NCBI RefSeq assembly: GCF_000496075.1
Contig: NZ_AWXZ01000039.1
Span: forward strand, 434,001 to 498,000
Origin: Lutibaculum baratangense AMV1
GTDB lineage: Bacteria; Pseudomonadota; Alphaproteobacteria; Rhizobiales; Tepidamorphaceae
DNA length: 64,000 nt
Direction of reading: 5' to 3'
The translations under genes and the position numbers were made by a program. Below the pieces are notes generated by a model that was not told the origin of the DNA, searched no databases, and saw only the letters and a program-made list of their open reading frames with translations. Shown piece after piece: positions 15,658 to 29,909 of this stretch. Positions within the stretch are counted from its first letter, which is position 1. Every line of letters starts with the position of its first letter.

Positions 15658-18600
15658 TCAGTACTCCCGCTCGTAGAACAGGCCGATGCTGGAGTCGCGG
15701 GTCGTCGCCTCTCCGCGGATCTTGAGGTTACCCGTGATGTCGAGATTGACGGAGACGCCGCTCTCCTCCTCGCCCGCGGTCACGCCGAGATAGATATTCT
15801 CGTCGATATAGCGTCCCGCCTGGACGGCGGCGCCTCCGCCCTCTTGCGTGACGATGTCGAGGTCGTCGAGACCGGTTGTCGCGCGCAGCTGCTGAAGGAT
15901 GCTCGGCCCGCCGCCGCCCGCGAGCTGCGCCGCAGCGGAGGCGAGTTGGGCGATCTGGAGCGCCGACAGGTCGTTGATCGACCGGCCGAAGAGAAGCTGC
16001 GCCAGAACTTCGTCCTGCGGGAGGTCCGGGTTAGACGAGAAGGTGATGTCGGGGTCCGAAGCGCGGCCCTGCACGCTGAGCGTGATGGTGACGGTGTCGG
16101 TCTCGGTCGTCGCGACGAAGTCGAGATAGGGGTCGAGATCGCCATAGAGCGTGACGAGGCCGCGATCGAAGGTGATCCGCTGGCCGAGTATGTCTATGCG
16201 GCCGCGGATCATCTCGAACGAGCCGACAGGGCTGATATTCGAGACGGGCCCGGTCAGCCGCACGCTGCCGCCGAGCTCGGCGTCGAGGCCGCGCCCGCGC
16301 ACGAAGATCTGGTTGGGCGCGTTGATCGTCAGGTCGAGGAGGATGCCGCCGGGCTGGTTGCCTCGGGTGGCGCGGGGCTCGTCACCCCCGAGGAGGTCCG
16401 CCTTCTGCAGGGTGTTCAGGACGTCGGCGGGCGTGTTCACGTGCCGAACGTCGATCAAGGCCGTCGAGCCGCCGAACCTCTCCGGCACCGTGATCTCGGC
16501 TCTGTCGATCGTCACGACGCCCGCGAGCGTCGGTTCGCCGAGGAGCGGACCCTGCAGCGTCAGATCGCCCGTGAGGGTGGCCGCGATGAGCTGCGGATCC
16601 TCGTAGCGGGCATCGCGCAGAGTGATGCGAAGATCGGCGGGGAAGGAGCTCGCCGGATCGATGCCGATGGTCCCGGTGACGGAGACGCGTCCATTGCCGA
16701 GCGACGCGGACAACTCGTCAATCACCGCCTGCTCGCCGGTCAGCGACGCGCGCAGCCGGCCATTCGTCAGCCTCAGGCCCGAATCGGGATCGATGAAGCT
16801 GACGCCGTCTGCCGTGAGGCTGCCCGAGAAGCGCGGCGCCTGGATGGATCCGACGACGCGCGCGTCGACGGCGATCGCTCCGGACAGGCGGGCACCACGC
16901 TCGGCGAGAAGCTGGTCACTCAGCGTGAGGGGGATATTGCCCTGCACAGCGACATCCAATCCCTCGCCGCTCAGCGGCACGCGCCCCTGAGCGCGAAGGG
17001 TCACTCCGCTGCCCTCGGCCGACGCGGACTGCAGGATGACCGTCTGGTTCTCGAACCGCCCGTCGACCGCGACGCTGACGGCGGCGATGCCGGCCTCTCG
17101 CAGGGGTGTCGCCGACAGGCCCTGGCCCCTGACGTTGAACGCGGCGGCGGGATTGTCGATCGAGCCCGTGGCGGTCGCCGTGCCGGTCAGGCTACCCCGG
17201 AGACCAAGGTCCGGCGCAAAGGCGTTGGCGATCGCCAGCGGCAGGTTCTGCAACTCGACCCGGACGTTCAGGCCCTGCCCCTCGAGTGGGACGGTGCCCT
17301 GGGCCGTCGCCGAGATGCCGCCGCCCTGCAGCCGGGCCGTCTCGAGCGTGAGGGTGCGGCCCGATACGCGGCCATTGGCCGTGAGGCTGAGCGGCCCGGC
17401 ATTCGCCTGCCGCAGGACGTCAGCCGTCAGGCCGACGATCGTCGCGTCGAACGTGCCATCCGGGTTGTCGAGCGATCCCGTCGCGCGCGCCGTGCCGCTC
17501 AGCGACCCGCCGAGGCCGAGATCGGGCACGAAGGCGTTGGCGATCGCGACCGGCAGGCCATTTATTCGCGCCGTCACGTCGAGGGTCTCGCCGATGCTGC
17601 CCTCCACGTTCACGGTGCCGCCGCCGACATTCGTGTCGAGCGTCAGCTCCACCGTGCCGTCACGGAACTGGCCGGCCGTCTCGATCGAGAGGGCGCTGAT
17701 GCCGGCGTCGCGCAGCGGAGCCGCGGTGATGCCGCGGCCGGTCAGCTGGAAATCGGCCACGGGAGATGCCGTCGTGCCCGTCGCCTCGAGCCTTCCGGAG
17801 ACCTCGCCGCCGAGAGCGAGGTCGGGCACGAAGGCATTGGCGAGCGACAGCGGCAGCGCCTGTACGACCGCCGACAGATCAAGCTCGTCGCCTATCGTCC
17901 CCGCGAGCGTCACTCCCCCGCCGCCGATGCCGAGATCCGCGCTCTCGATGGCGATCTCGCCATCGCGGATGGCGACGCGAGCCTCCGAGCGCAGGCTCGC
18001 GACGATGTCCTGATGCGAGAGGCGTAGCGTCGACAGAACGACGTCGAAGCCGCTCTCGACGGGGGCGAGCGTGCCGCTCGCCGCCAGGGCGCCTTCCGCG
18101 AGATCTGCCGTGACGTCGAAGCTCGTCGTGTCACCCGAACGTGTGGCCGTGGCCTGCAGGCTGTCGAGAACGTAGCCACCCACCCGGACGGCCGACGCGG
18201 TCGCCTCGCCCTCGAGCATCGGAGCCTGAAAGAGGTTCGACCCGGTCAGATCGACCGAGGCCGAGCCCACCTCGATCGTGTTGAATCGCAGCCTGTTCGC
18301 GCTCGCCTCGATGGCGGCGGACTGTTCCTCGCCGACGACCGACAGGTTGACGTCCGCCTGAAGGGACCCCGAAGCGTCGGCCAGGAAGAGCGGCGCTATC
18401 GTGGCGAGATCGGGCGCGTCGAGGGAGATCGCGCCCTCGTAGAGCCCGTCGGGCCGCAGGGTCAGGTTGCCGCTCGCCGTCGCCCTGCCGGCACGCGCCG
18501 TCAGGTCCTGGAGCACGCGGCTGCCGTCCTCGAGGCTGGCGATCCCGGCTTGCGCCTCGACCGGCACGCCATCGAGGCTGGCCGAGACCGCAAGATCGCC

Positions 18601-20562
18601 GTTCAGGTAGGTGCCCTCCGTGAGGGCGCCCTCGAACGTCGCATCGAGACCCGTCAGCGGCTTGCCGTTCAGCACGAGGCGATCGCTGTTGACCGAGGCG
18701 GCGATCTCCGGACGCTCGGCGTTCCCGGTCAGCATCGCCTCGACGGAGACGGAGCCCGAGGCGCGATCGCTCAGGGCGGCGATATCGTCGACCTCCACCG
18801 TGGCGACCAGATTGGCGGCTTCGCTCCCATATGCGCCATGGACGCGAGCTTCCACCTGCGGGTTCGAAAGCCTCAGTTCCTCGAAACGGAAGCCGGTGTC
18901 GGAGCGCGCGATGCCGCCCTCCAGGGAGGTCTCCCCGGCGAAGAGCCCGTCGAGTGCGGGGATGCCGAGTTCGAGGTTCGTCCCGCGCCCTTGAAGGGTC
19001 AGGTCAAGCTCCGCGCCGGAGAGGCCGACCAGCCCGCTGGCCGTGACGTCGACCGCCCCGCCGAGATCTTGTCCGACGAGCCCGGAGAAGAGCCCGAGAT
19101 TCTGCGCCTGCAGCGCATAGTCGCCCCGCAGGCCGTCGCCGTCGATGCGACCCTCGAAGCTCGCGTTCGCGTTCGGGTTCTCGATGCGGGCAACCTGCAC
19201 GTCGACCGGCTGGCCGGACGACCAGTTGCCGCGCGAGGAGAGGGTGATCTCTCCGCCGAGCGCGCGCGCCACGTCTCGGTCGTTCGAAGTGAGGCCTGTG
19301 GCCGAGCCCGACACTTCGAAGGTGATGCGCCGGTTCTCGGCGTCCGCCATGTTGGCAGCGAGCCCGCTCCCCATGATCTGCGCGCGTTCCGCGGAGAGGA
19401 GGGGTGTGTTCAGCTGGTTGAGGTCGAAGCGCGCCACCCATGTGTTCTCGACATCGCCGCCCAGCGTGATGCTGATCGTCCCGCTCTGCACCGTCGCCTC
19501 GCCGCCACCGCCGGGAAGCGCAACGGGGTTGCCTTCATCCGAGCCGAGCCGAACGTCGGCGTCGAGCGCGGTCGGGAAGCCGTCGGCCGCGACCTCCGCC
19601 GTGGCCTGCACGCTGGCGACGCCCGAGGTGATCTCTGCGCGCCGCACGCTGATCGCGCCGCTGTCCGCACGCGTGACATCGATCGCGAGGTTCGAGCCGC
19701 CCTGGACGAGGTCCTGGTAGAGCGGCGGCACGAGGGGCTGCAGGTTGCCGTCCACGTCCGCCACGAAGCGCAGGCCGGCGCCCGTCTGGGAGATGGTCGC
19801 GGTGCCGTCGACCAGCTGCTCGTCGTTCGCGGAGAGGGAGATGTCCGCCTCGAAGGCGTCGAGCGGTCCGGTGCCTTCGATCGAGAAGGAGAGGGCGGGG
19901 CGATCTGGAATGTTGAGCGCGTTCGCGACGACGCCGTTCTCCGGCTCCGACAGGCGCAGGTTGAGGCCGAGCACCCGCGTCTCGTTCGAGAAGCTCGCTT
20001 CGAGCACGAGACTGCCGGGCTCGTCGAGGCGCTCGATCTCAAGGTTCGAGTCGAGCGATCCGTCGTTGAGGTGCAATTCGCCAGTGACGGAGAGCGAAAC
20101 GGCAGGACCGATGACGCCCGCGGCGATGTCGATCCGCGGGACGTTCATCTCGTCGATGTCGACGCCGACCGGCAGCTCGGGGATCTCGAACTGCGCCTCC
20201 TCCGGGATCTCTTCCTCGGGGGCGTTCGGAGTGCGCGCGATCTCGATCCTATCGGCCTCGAGAAGGTCGATGTCCAGTCGCCCGCGCAGCAGCGCCAGCC
20301 GGCTCCAGACGAGATGCGCGTTCTCGATGGTCAGCCAGACGCCCTCGCGGTCGGCGATGGTGATGGACGAGATCGTGACGTCCGAGGAGAGGGCGCCGTC
20401 GATGGCTCCGAGGCGGATCTGGCGGTCGGGAGTGGAGATCTGCCGCTCGACGAAGCGAACGAAGCGCGACCTCTCATTCTCCTCCTGTGCGTCGGCGATG
20501 GTCTGCCAGCCGACGAGGATCGCCAGGCCCAGAAACACGAAACCGAGGACGTAGCGCACCAT
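15658..20562 (-). CDS. tamB: TamB, inner-membrane-anchored translocation and assembly module subunit
   Basis: Very long AsmA-like protein of 1634 residues. A single N-terminal anchor (VRYVLGFVFLGLAILVGWQTI) is followed by a periplasmic beta-rich 'taco' and the conserved C-terminal TamB/DUF490 domain (LTINAPNQIFVRGRGLDAELGGSVRLTG, then TFSSNPDLPQDEVLAQLLFGR). It ends in the aromatic Tyr expected for partnering an outer-membrane barrel. It bridges both membranes with TamA and is thought to move phospholipids and/or help barrel assembly. Residues around 900-1220 hold three to four copies of a unit of about 100 residues. Its ATG overlaps the tamA stop (TGATG), so the pair is coupled. Confidence 0.95.
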   Translation of the reverse strand: MVRYVLGFVFLGLAILVGWQTIADAQEENERSRFVRFVERQISTPDRQIRLGAIDGALSSDVTISSITIADREGVWLTIENAHLVWSRLALLRGRLDIDLLEADRIEIARTPNAPEEEIPEEAQFEIPELPVGVDIDEMNVPRIDIAAGVIGPAVSLSVTGELHLNDGSLDSNLEIERLDEPGSLVLEASFSNETRVLGLNLRLSEPENGVVANALNIPDRPALSFSIEGTGPLDAFEADISLSANDEQLVDGTATISQTGAGLRFVADVDGNLQPLVPPLYQDLVQGGSNLAIDVTRADSGAISVRRAEITSGVASVQATAEVAADGFPTALDADVRLGSDEGNPVALPGGGGEATVQSGTISITLGGDVENTWVARFDLNQLNTPLLSAERAQIMGSGLAANMADAENRRITFEVSGSATGLTSNDRDVARALGGEITLSSRGNWSSGQPVDVQVARIENPNANASFEGRIDGDGLRGDYALQAQNLGLFSGLVGQDLGGAVDVTASGLVGLSGAELDLTLQGRGTNLELGIPALDGLFAGETSLEGGIARSDTGFRFEELRLSNPQVEARVHGAYGSEAANLVATVEVDDIAALSDRASGSVSVEAMLTGNAERPEIAASVNSDRLVLNGKPLTGLDATFEGALTEGTYLNGDLAVSASLDGVPVEAQAGIASLEDGSRVLQDLTARAGRATASGNLTLRPDGLYEGAISLDAPDLATIAPLFLADASGSLQADVNLSVVGEEQSAAIEASANRLRFNTIEVGSASVDLTGSNLFQAPMLEGEATASAVRVGGYVLDSLQATATRSGDTTSFDVTADLAEGALAASGTLAPVESGFDVVLSTLRLSHQDIVASLRSEARVAIRDGEIAIESADLGIGGGGVTLAGTIGDELDLSAVVQALPLSLANAFVPDLALGGEVSGRLEATGTTASPVADFQLTGRGITAAPLRDAGISALSIETAGQFRDGTVELTLDTNVGGGTVNVEGSIGETLDVTARINGLPVAIANAFVPDLGLGGSLSGTARATGSLDNPDGTFDATIVGLTADVLRQANAGPLSLTANGRVSGRTLTLETARLQGGGISATAQGTVPLEGQGLNVRVELQNLPLAIANAFAPDLGLRGSLTGTATATGSIDNPAAAFNVRGQGLSATPLREAGIAAVSVAVDGRFENQTVILQSASAEGSGVTLRAQGRVPLSGEGLDVAVQGNIPLTLSDQLLAERGARLSGAIAVDARVVGSIQAPRFSGSLTADGVSFIDPDSGLRLTNGRLRASLTGEQAVIDELSASLGNGRVSVTGTIGIDPASSFPADLRITLRDARYEDPQLIAATLTGDLTLQGPLLGEPTLAGVVTIDRAEITVPERFGGSTALIDVRHVNTPADVLNTLQKADLLGGDEPRATRGNQPGGILLDLTINAPNQIFVRGRGLDAELGGSVRLTGPVSNISPVGSFEMIRGRIDILGQRITFDRGLVTLYGDLDPYLDFVATTETDTVTITLSVQGRASDPDITFSSNPDLPQDEVLAQLLFGRSINDLSALQIAQLASAAAQLAGGGGPSILQQLRATTGLDDLDIVTQEGGGAAVQAGRYIDENIYLGVTAGEEESGVSVNLDITGNLKIRGEATTRDSSIGLFYEREY

Positions 20563-22514
20563 CAGAATGCCTGTCCCAATCCAACATAGATGCCGAAATC
20601 CGGATCGCCCGGTCCGGGGTCGAGGGGAAGCGCGACGTCGACGCGAAGCGGCCCCAATGCCGTGAAGTACCGCAAGCCGACGCCTACCCCGACCTTCAGG
20701 TCCTCCTCGAAGGAGGGGTAGCTTTCCAGGAAGGCGTTGCCGGCGTCGGCGAAGGCGACGACGCCGATCTTGTCCGTCACTTTCGCGCGCAGCTCGATGG
20801 AGCCATCCACGTAGGATCGCCCGCCGATAACCTGATTGCTCACGTTGACGCCGTTCACGAAGGTGCCCTCGGGCAGCCGCGGGCCGACGTTGCGATAGCC
20901 ATAGCCACGGATCGACCCGCCGCCTCCCGCGAAGAATAGCCGGTCGGCCGGCAGCTCGTCGCGCGCCGCGCCAACGATCGAGCCGACCCCGATGCGGCCC
21001 GCGAGGATGAAGCGGTCCTCGGCGTCGATCGAGTAGTAGGTCGAGATCCTGGCGTTGGTGATGAGCGCGACATTCTCGAACTCGAACTCGTAGAGCGGCT
21101 CGGCCTTCAGGGAGGCCCGGATCCCCTCGGTGGGGTTCAGCTCGTCGTCACGCGTGTCGTAGGTGAGTTCGGAGGGCAGGCTGACGAGGAAGAAGTCACG
21201 CTCGCCCAGCGGATCCTCGGTGCGCGAGCGCTCGACGTTCAGCATGGCGTTGCCGCTCAGCTCGTCGGAGAACCGGTGCGCCAGGCCGATCTGCGCGGCG
21301 GCGCGCCGCGAGAGGTAGCTCTCCGGGCGCTCCTGCTCGGCGAGCACCCGTGCGGTCAGGTCCGTGAACGGGGTGATGACGCCCGGCTTCACGAAGGTGA
21401 CGCCCGCCCGGTATTCGAGATCCTCGTAGCCGTTCGAGCCCAGGCGGCCGACGCTGCCTTCCACGCGCAGCCTCTCCGCCTGTCCGAACAGGTTGCGGTG
21501 CTGCCAGTAGGCTTGGACCCCCGCTCCGTCGAGCGTCGAATAGGTCCCGCCGAACCCATAGACGCGCAAGGGGCGTTCGGCGACCTGCACTGTCAGCGGC
21601 AGCGTTCCGTCCGGCGTGACTTCCTCGGCCTCGACAATCTGCAGCGCCTGGAACACTTCGAGGCGCCGAAGCTGCTTGCGAGCAAGCTCGAGATCGTCGG
21701 GATCGAAGGGCTCGCCCGGCCGGATCCCCGTCTGCCGCGCGACGAAGTCGGGGTTCATTCGCTGCGTCCCCGTCACGCTGACCGGGCCGTAGACGGCGAA
21801 CGGGCCGGGATCGACGTCGATGCCCACGTCGAGCGTGTCGCTCTCGTGGCGCGCGACGGCGTCCCTGCGTGCGATGGCGGCCTTCGGGTGGCCGAGCTCG
21901 CGCCACCGCGAGACCAGCACCCCCTCGCTCTGCAGAACGAGACTCGAGCGCGCCTCGTTGCCGGGAACGAGACCAAGCTCGGCCGGCGTCTCCGGAACGT
22001 CGTTGTCGTCGGGAATGGGGCCAGGCTCACCCTGGATCCGCACATTGCCGAAACGGAACTGGGGTCCCGGATCGACCGTCACGACCACCCGCGCCGTCTC
22101 CCCGAACTGCGCATCGGCGGGAATCGTCTCTGCGGGCCGGCCGTCGATCGTGATGTCGATGACCGGGCCGTAGCGGCCCTCGCCGTAGAGGGCGCCGACG
22201 AGGCGAGCGTAGTCGCCACGGGCCCTGCCGATCAGCGCGGCGGGGCTGAGTGGCACGTCCTCGCGCTCCCGGTAAAGCTGGGACGCGTTCTGCAGGGTCT
22301 CCTCGAGATCGTCGTCGTCGCCCGCGACGCGGAAGTCGATCTCGTAGGGCTGGGCGTCCGCGGTCAGCTCGGGATCCTCGGCGTCCCGGCCGAAGAACCG
22401 CATGCCGAAAAGCTCGAAGGCATGAGAGGGCGCCGCCATGGGAAGCGCGATCGCAGCCGTGGCGAGCAAGCACGCGAAGCCCCTCCGGATGGGTCCTGAC
22501 CGCTCAAACACCAT
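20562..22514 (-). CDS. tamA: TamA, outer-membrane barrel of the BamA/Omp85 family
   Basis: Outer-membrane protein of about 650 residues. The signal peptide (RRGFACLLATAAIALPMAAPSHA) is followed by POTRA domains (to about residue 310), then a 16-stranded barrel. The Omp85 barrel motif is seen as GGGGSIRGYGYRNVGP. The terminal residue is Phe (VGLGQAF), the usual signal for barrel insertion. I use the ATG at 22514; a GTG at 22535 would add seven residues. It is followed directly by tamB with a one-base overlap. Confidence 0.93.
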   Translation of the reverse strand: MVFERSGPIRRGFACLLATAAIALPMAAPSHAFELFGMRFFGRDAEDPELTADAQPYEIDFRVAGDDDDLEETLQNASQLYREREDVPLSPAALIGRARGDYARLVGALYGEGRYGPVIDITIDGRPAETIPADAQFGETARVVVTVDPGPQFRFGNVRIQGEPGPIPDDNDVPETPAELGLVPGNEARSSLVLQSEGVLVSRWRELGHPKAAIARRDAVARHESDTLDVGIDVDPGPFAVYGPVSVTGTQRMNPDFVARQTGIRPGEPFDPDDLELARKQLRRLEVFQALQIVEAEEVTPDGTLPLTVQVAERPLRVYGFGGTYSTLDGAGVQAYWQHRNLFGQAERLRVEGSVGRLGSNGYEDLEYRAGVTFVKPGVITPFTDLTARVLAEQERPESYLSRRAAAQIGLAHRFSDELSGNAMLNVERSRTEDPLGERDFFLVSLPSELTYDTRDDELNPTEGIRASLKAEPLYEFEFENVALITNARISTYYSIDAEDRFILAGRIGVGSIVGAARDELPADRLFFAGGGGSIRGYGYRNVGPRLPEGTFVNGVNVSNQVIGGRSYVDGSIELRAKVTDKIGVVAFADAGNAFLESYPSFEEDLKVGVGVGLRYFTALGPLRVDVALPLDPGPGDPDFGIYVGLGQAF

Positions 22515-22874
22515 ACTTGATCGCCGTCTCGTCACCTGTCCGCCGCCCGTCGAGGGTGCACCCTATTGGTTAAGCTATTGGAAGCCAACGAAGCAGGGGC
22601 GTTTGCCGGGAGGTTTGGCGGGAGGGTGTAGCCTTCAGGACATAGCTCGTCGCATCCCGCGCACGCCGGCTGGACCTCGCTTCGGCCCAGATGCCGCCAA
22701 TGCCGTCCCCCGAGGCGCCGCCGCCCGAGCGATCCGGGCGTGGCGTCACGTTGCGGTGAGGCCGGAGGATCGAGAGCCGACCAGCTCCCGTCTGCAGCGG
22801 TCCTTTGCGTGTTTCGCGCAGCGTTGTTAAGCTGCTCCCGACTGAATTTTCCTGCGGCGGTCCGGACTTCGATC
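22515..22874. other. Divergent intergenic region between tamA and ppx/gppA
   Basis: 360 bases without a credible gene; it should hold both promoters. The only marked structure is a direct repeat of CTATTGG at 22563-22569 and 22575-22581, with a 12-base period, close to the tamA start. It could be an operator for a factor reading one face of the helix. No convincing sigma-70 promoter stands out. Confidence 0.4.
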
Positions 22875-24086
22875 ATGATCGCCGCCTTACGGGACGCGAG
22901 TGTTGTGAACGAACTTTTTGACGGCGCGCCCGTGGCCGAACTGCTCGTATCGGGCACCGGAAACGAGTGCGGCGTCGTTCGCCCTGTGGCGGAGACGGCG
23001 CCGCTGCGACAGGCGCGCCCGGCGCGGAGAACGGGCGACGAGCCGGCGAGCGATTCGCTGTACGCCGCGCTCGACCTGGGCACGAACAACTGCCGGCTGC
23101 TCGTGGCGCAGCCGACGCGCCGGTCTTTCCGAGTGGTCGACGCATTTTCCCGGATCGTGAGACTTGGCGAGGATCTCGACCGGAGGAGCGCGCTCGGCGA
23201 TGCCGCCCAGTCCCGGGCCATCGAGGCGCTTAAGGTTTGCCGCGACAAGTTGATCTCGCGCGGCGTCACGCGCTCGCGCCTGATCGCGACCGAAGCCTGC
23301 CGCCGCGCGGCGAACGGCATGGAGTTCATCGACAGGGTCCAGCGGGAGACCGGGCTGAAGCTCGAAGTCGTCGACCGTGAGACGGAGGCGAGGCTGGCGG
23401 TTGCCGGCTGTGCGAGCCTCGTCGATCCGGCGGCGCGCGGTGCGATCGTGTTCGACATCGGCGGCGGCTCGACGGAGCTCGTCTGGTTGGATTTCGACGG
23501 GCAGTGCTGGCCCGGCCCCCTCGGCCTGCAGAAGCGCGTCGCGGCCTGGACGTCGATGCCGCTCGGCGTCGTCACGCTCGCAGAGAAGTTCGGCGGCGTG
23601 GCCGTCGGTCCCGAGGACTTCGAGGAGATGGTGTCGCATGTGCGCGAGACGCTGGAACGTTTCGAGGCACGCGAGATCATGGTGAAGGCACTCGCAGAGG
23701 GCGACGTCCACCTGCTCGGCACCTCCGGCACCGTCACCACGATCTGCGGCGTGCATCTCGCGCTCGACCGCTACGACCGGCGCAAGGTCGACGGGACGTG
23801 GATGCGCGGCGACGACGTGGTCGCGGTGACCGAGCGGCTGCTCGGCATGACGTTCGAGGAGCGGGTGAAGAACCCGTGCATCGGCCCCGATCGGGCCGAC
23901 CTCGTGCTCGCGGGTTGCGCGATCTTCGAGGCGATCAGGCGGGAATGGCCGTGTCGGCGCATCCGCGTGGCCGACCGCGGCTTGCGAGAGGGAATCCTCA
24001 TGTCGCTGATGGCGCGCGACGGCGTGTGGCGCAACAGCCGCGGGCGGCGGGCGCGGCGCGGCCGGCGCAGGCAGCAGCCGGCATGA
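22875..24086 (+). CDS. ppx: Exopolyphosphatase / guanosine pentaphosphate phosphohydrolase (Ppx/GppA)
   Basis: Cytosolic phosphatase of 403 residues acting on polyphosphate or pppGpp. It belongs to the ASKHA superfamily: the first phosphate loop is [16 protein letters not shown] and the second [14 protein letters not shown], with the catalytic-Glu region ATEACRRA. It keeps only the core domain, without the C-terminal HD-like part of E. coli Ppx, as is usual in alphaproteobacteria. The C-terminus is strongly basic. The stop overlaps the rlmE start (ATGA), so the two are coupled. The ATG at 22875 has no clear Shine-Dalgarno; later starts would cut into the first loop. Confidence 0.9.
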   Translation: MIAALRDASVVNELFDGAPVAELLVSGTGNECGVVRPVAETAPLRQARPARRTGDEPASDSLYAALDLGTNNCRLLVAQPTRRSFRVVDAFSRIVRLGEDLDRRSALGDAAQSRAIEALKVCRDKLISRGVTRSRLIATEACRRAANGMEFIDRVQRETGLKLEVVDRETEARLAVAGCASLVDPAARGAIVFDIGGGSTELVWLDFDGQCWPGPLGLQKRVAAWTSMPLGVVTLAEKFGGVAVGPEDFEEMVSHVRETLERFEAREIMVKALAEGDVHLLGTSGTVTTICGVHLALDRYDRRKVDGTWMRGDDVVAVTERLLGMTFEERVKNPCIGPDRADLVLAGCAIFEAIRREWPCRRIRVADRGLREGILMSLMARDGVWRNSRGRRARRGRRRQQPA

Positions 24087-24805
24087 GCGACAATCGGGGC
24101 CGCGAAGGGCGGCTCAAGGTGCGCGTGCGCACGGCGCGCGGCCGCAAGACCTCGTCGACACGGTGGCTGCAGCGGCAGCTGAACGATCCGTATGTCTCGA
24201 AGGCGAAGGCGGAGGGCTATCGTTCCCGTGCCGCCTACAAGCTGATCGAGATCGATGACCAGCAGCACCTCCTGAAGCCCGGCCAGTCCGCGCTCGACCT
24301 CGGTTCCGCGCCGGGCGGCTGGAGCCAGGTGGCGGCCGAACGCGTGAAGTCGCGAGAGGGGCAGGGAAGGGTGGTCGGCATCGACATTCAGGAGGTCGCG
24401 GAGATTCCCGGCGTCGAGTTCATGCAGATGGACTTCCTGTCGCCGGATGCACCTGCGCGCCTCGAGGCGCTGCTCGGCGGGCGGGTGGACCACGTGCTGT
24501 CGGACATGGCGCCGCACGCGACGGGGCACAAGACCACCGACCACCTGAAGATCATGGCGCTCTGCGAGGCGGCGCTCGACTTCGCGCGCCAGGTTCTGAA
24601 GCCCGGGGGTTCCTTCCTGGCGAAGGTGCTGCAGGGCGGAACGCAGAACGAGCTGCTGGCGCAGATGAAGCGCGACTTCGCGGTGGTGAAGCACGTGAAG
24701 CCGAAGGCGAGCCGCGCCGACTCGTCCGAGCTCTACGTCCTCGCCACCGGCTTTCGCGGCGGCGGCGAGGACGGGGGAGCCGAAGGGCCGGGCGCCGAGG
24801 CCTGA
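24083..24805 (+). CDS. rlmE: 23S rRNA (uridine-2'-O)-methyltransferase RlmE (FtsJ/RrmJ)
   Basis: SAM-dependent enzyme of 240 residues that methylates U2552 of 23S rRNA late in 50S assembly. The SAM loop is [18 protein letters not shown] and the catalytic K-D-K-E set is visible in [32 protein letters not shown] and [12 protein letters not shown] 30-residue basic N-terminus and a Gly/Glu-rich tail extend the core. It is co-translated with ppx and ends 4 bases from the convergent reductase gene. Confidence 0.94.
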   Translation: MSDNRGREGRLKVRVRTARGRKTSSTRWLQRQLNDPYVSKAKAEGYRSRAAYKLIEIDDQQHLLKPGQSALDLGSAPGGWSQVAAERVKSREGQGRVVGIDIQEVAEIPGVEFMQMDFLSPDAPARLEALLGGRVDHVLSDMAPHATGHKTTDHLKIMALCEAALDFARQVLKPGGSFLAKVLQGGTQNELLAQMKRDFAVVKHVKPKASRADSSELYVLATGFRGGGEDGGAEGPGAEA

Positions 24806-24809
24806 GGGC

Positions 24810-25886
24810 CTACTCGGCAGCCTGTGCGTTGGCTTGCTCTAGGGTAGGGTAGTCGATGTAACCCTCGGGCCCGGAGGCGTAGAAGGTCGAGGCGTCCCAC
24901 TCGTTGAGGGGTGCACCGAGCTCGAAGCGGCGCGGCAGGTCCGGGTTCGCGATGAAGGCCTTGCCGAACGCGACGGCGTCGGCGTCGCCACTGGCAACAA
25001 GCTCGGCGGCGCTTTCGAAGTCGAACGCCTCATTCGCGATGTAGGCGCCGCCGAAGGCTCTCTTCAGCTTAGGGGTCAGCCAGTCGTCGCCCCTGTGCTC
25101 GCGCGAGCACAGGAAGGCGAGGCCGCGCCGGCCGAGTTCCTCCGCCACGTAGCCGAAGGTCCTGGCAAGATCGCTGTCGCCCATCGTATGGCTGTCGCCG
25201 CGCGGGGCGAGATGCATGCCGACCCGGCCCGGCGACCAGACGGAGAGCACGGCGTCCGTCACCTCGAGCATGAAGCGCGCGCGGTTCTCCAGCGAGCCGC
25301 CATAACGGTCGGTGCGGATGTTCGAGCGGTCCTGCAGGAACTGGTCGATCAGATAGCCGTTCGCCCCGTGGATCTCGACGCCGTCGAAGCCCGCCCGCTT
25401 CGCGTTCTCGGCTCCCCTGCGATAGGCCTCGACGACGGCAGGGATCTCGGAGGCTTCGAGCGCGCGGGGCGTCACATAGTCCTTCTTCGGCCGCACGAGG
25501 CTGACCGAGCCTTCCGGGCGCAGCGCGCTCGGAGCGACGGGAAGGGCACCGTCGAGGTAGACGGGGTCGGAGATGCGCCCGACATGCCAGAGCTGCAGCA
25601 TGATGAGGCCGCCCTCTTCGTGCACCGCGTCCGTCACCCTGCGCCAGCCGGCGACCTGCTCGTCGGACCAGATCCCGGGCGTATCGGGATAGCCGACGCC
25701 CATCGGGTCGACGGAGGTCGCCTCGCTGAGGATCAGCCCGGCCCCGGCGCGCTGGCGGTAGTACTCGACCTGAAGGTCGCTCGGCACCCGGCCCGCATCG
25801 GCGCGGCACCGGGTGAGCGGCGCCATCAGGATGCGGTTCCCGAGTTCGAGCTCCCCGACCTTTATCGGATCAAACAGCGTAGCCAT
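24810..25886 (-). CDS. nemA: Alkene reductase, old yellow enzyme family (NemA-like)
   Basis: FMN-dependent NADPH:2-enoate reductase of 358 residues that reduces activated C=C bonds and nitro compounds. It starts ATLFDPIKVGELELGNRILMAPLTRCRAD, followed by LQLWHVGR and DGVEIHGANGYLIDQFLQDRSN, the last holding the His-Asn pair that binds substrate. It is divergent from an ArsR-family regulator with about 90 bases between, a common arrangement where the regulator senses the electrophile. The frame starts at ATG 25886. Confidence 0.92.
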   Translation of the reverse strand: MATLFDPIKVGELELGNRILMAPLTRCRADAGRVPSDLQVEYYRQRAGAGLILSEATSVDPMGVGYPDTPGIWSDEQVAGWRRVTDAVHEEGGLIMLQLWHVGRISDPVYLDGALPVAPSALRPEGSVSLVRPKKDYVTPRALEASEIPAVVEAYRRGAENAKRAGFDGVEIHGANGYLIDQFLQDRSNIRTDRYGGSLENRARFMLEVTDAVLSVWSPGRVGMHLAPRGDSHTMGDSDLARTFGYVAEELGRRGLAFLCSREHRGDDWLTPKLKRAFGGAYIANEAFDFESAAELVASGDADAVAFGKAFIANPDLPRRFELGAPLNEWDASTFYASGPEGYIDYPTLEQANAQAAE

Positions 25887-25976
25887 CTACGTCTCCATCG
25901 GATGTGTTCGTCAGCGGCCTTTGCCTTGCGGCCCGAGACGGGCGAACATGGCTGAGGACAGAAAGTTCGATGTTCG

Positions 25977-29905
<3,929 letters not shown>

Positions 29906-29909
<4 letters not shown>

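Noticed and set aside
18550-20589. Plus-strand open frame of about 680 codons opposite tamB
   Set aside because: It is the antisense of a GC3-biased gene; composition (Arg/Asp/Val runs) is not protein-like and tamB has clear domains.
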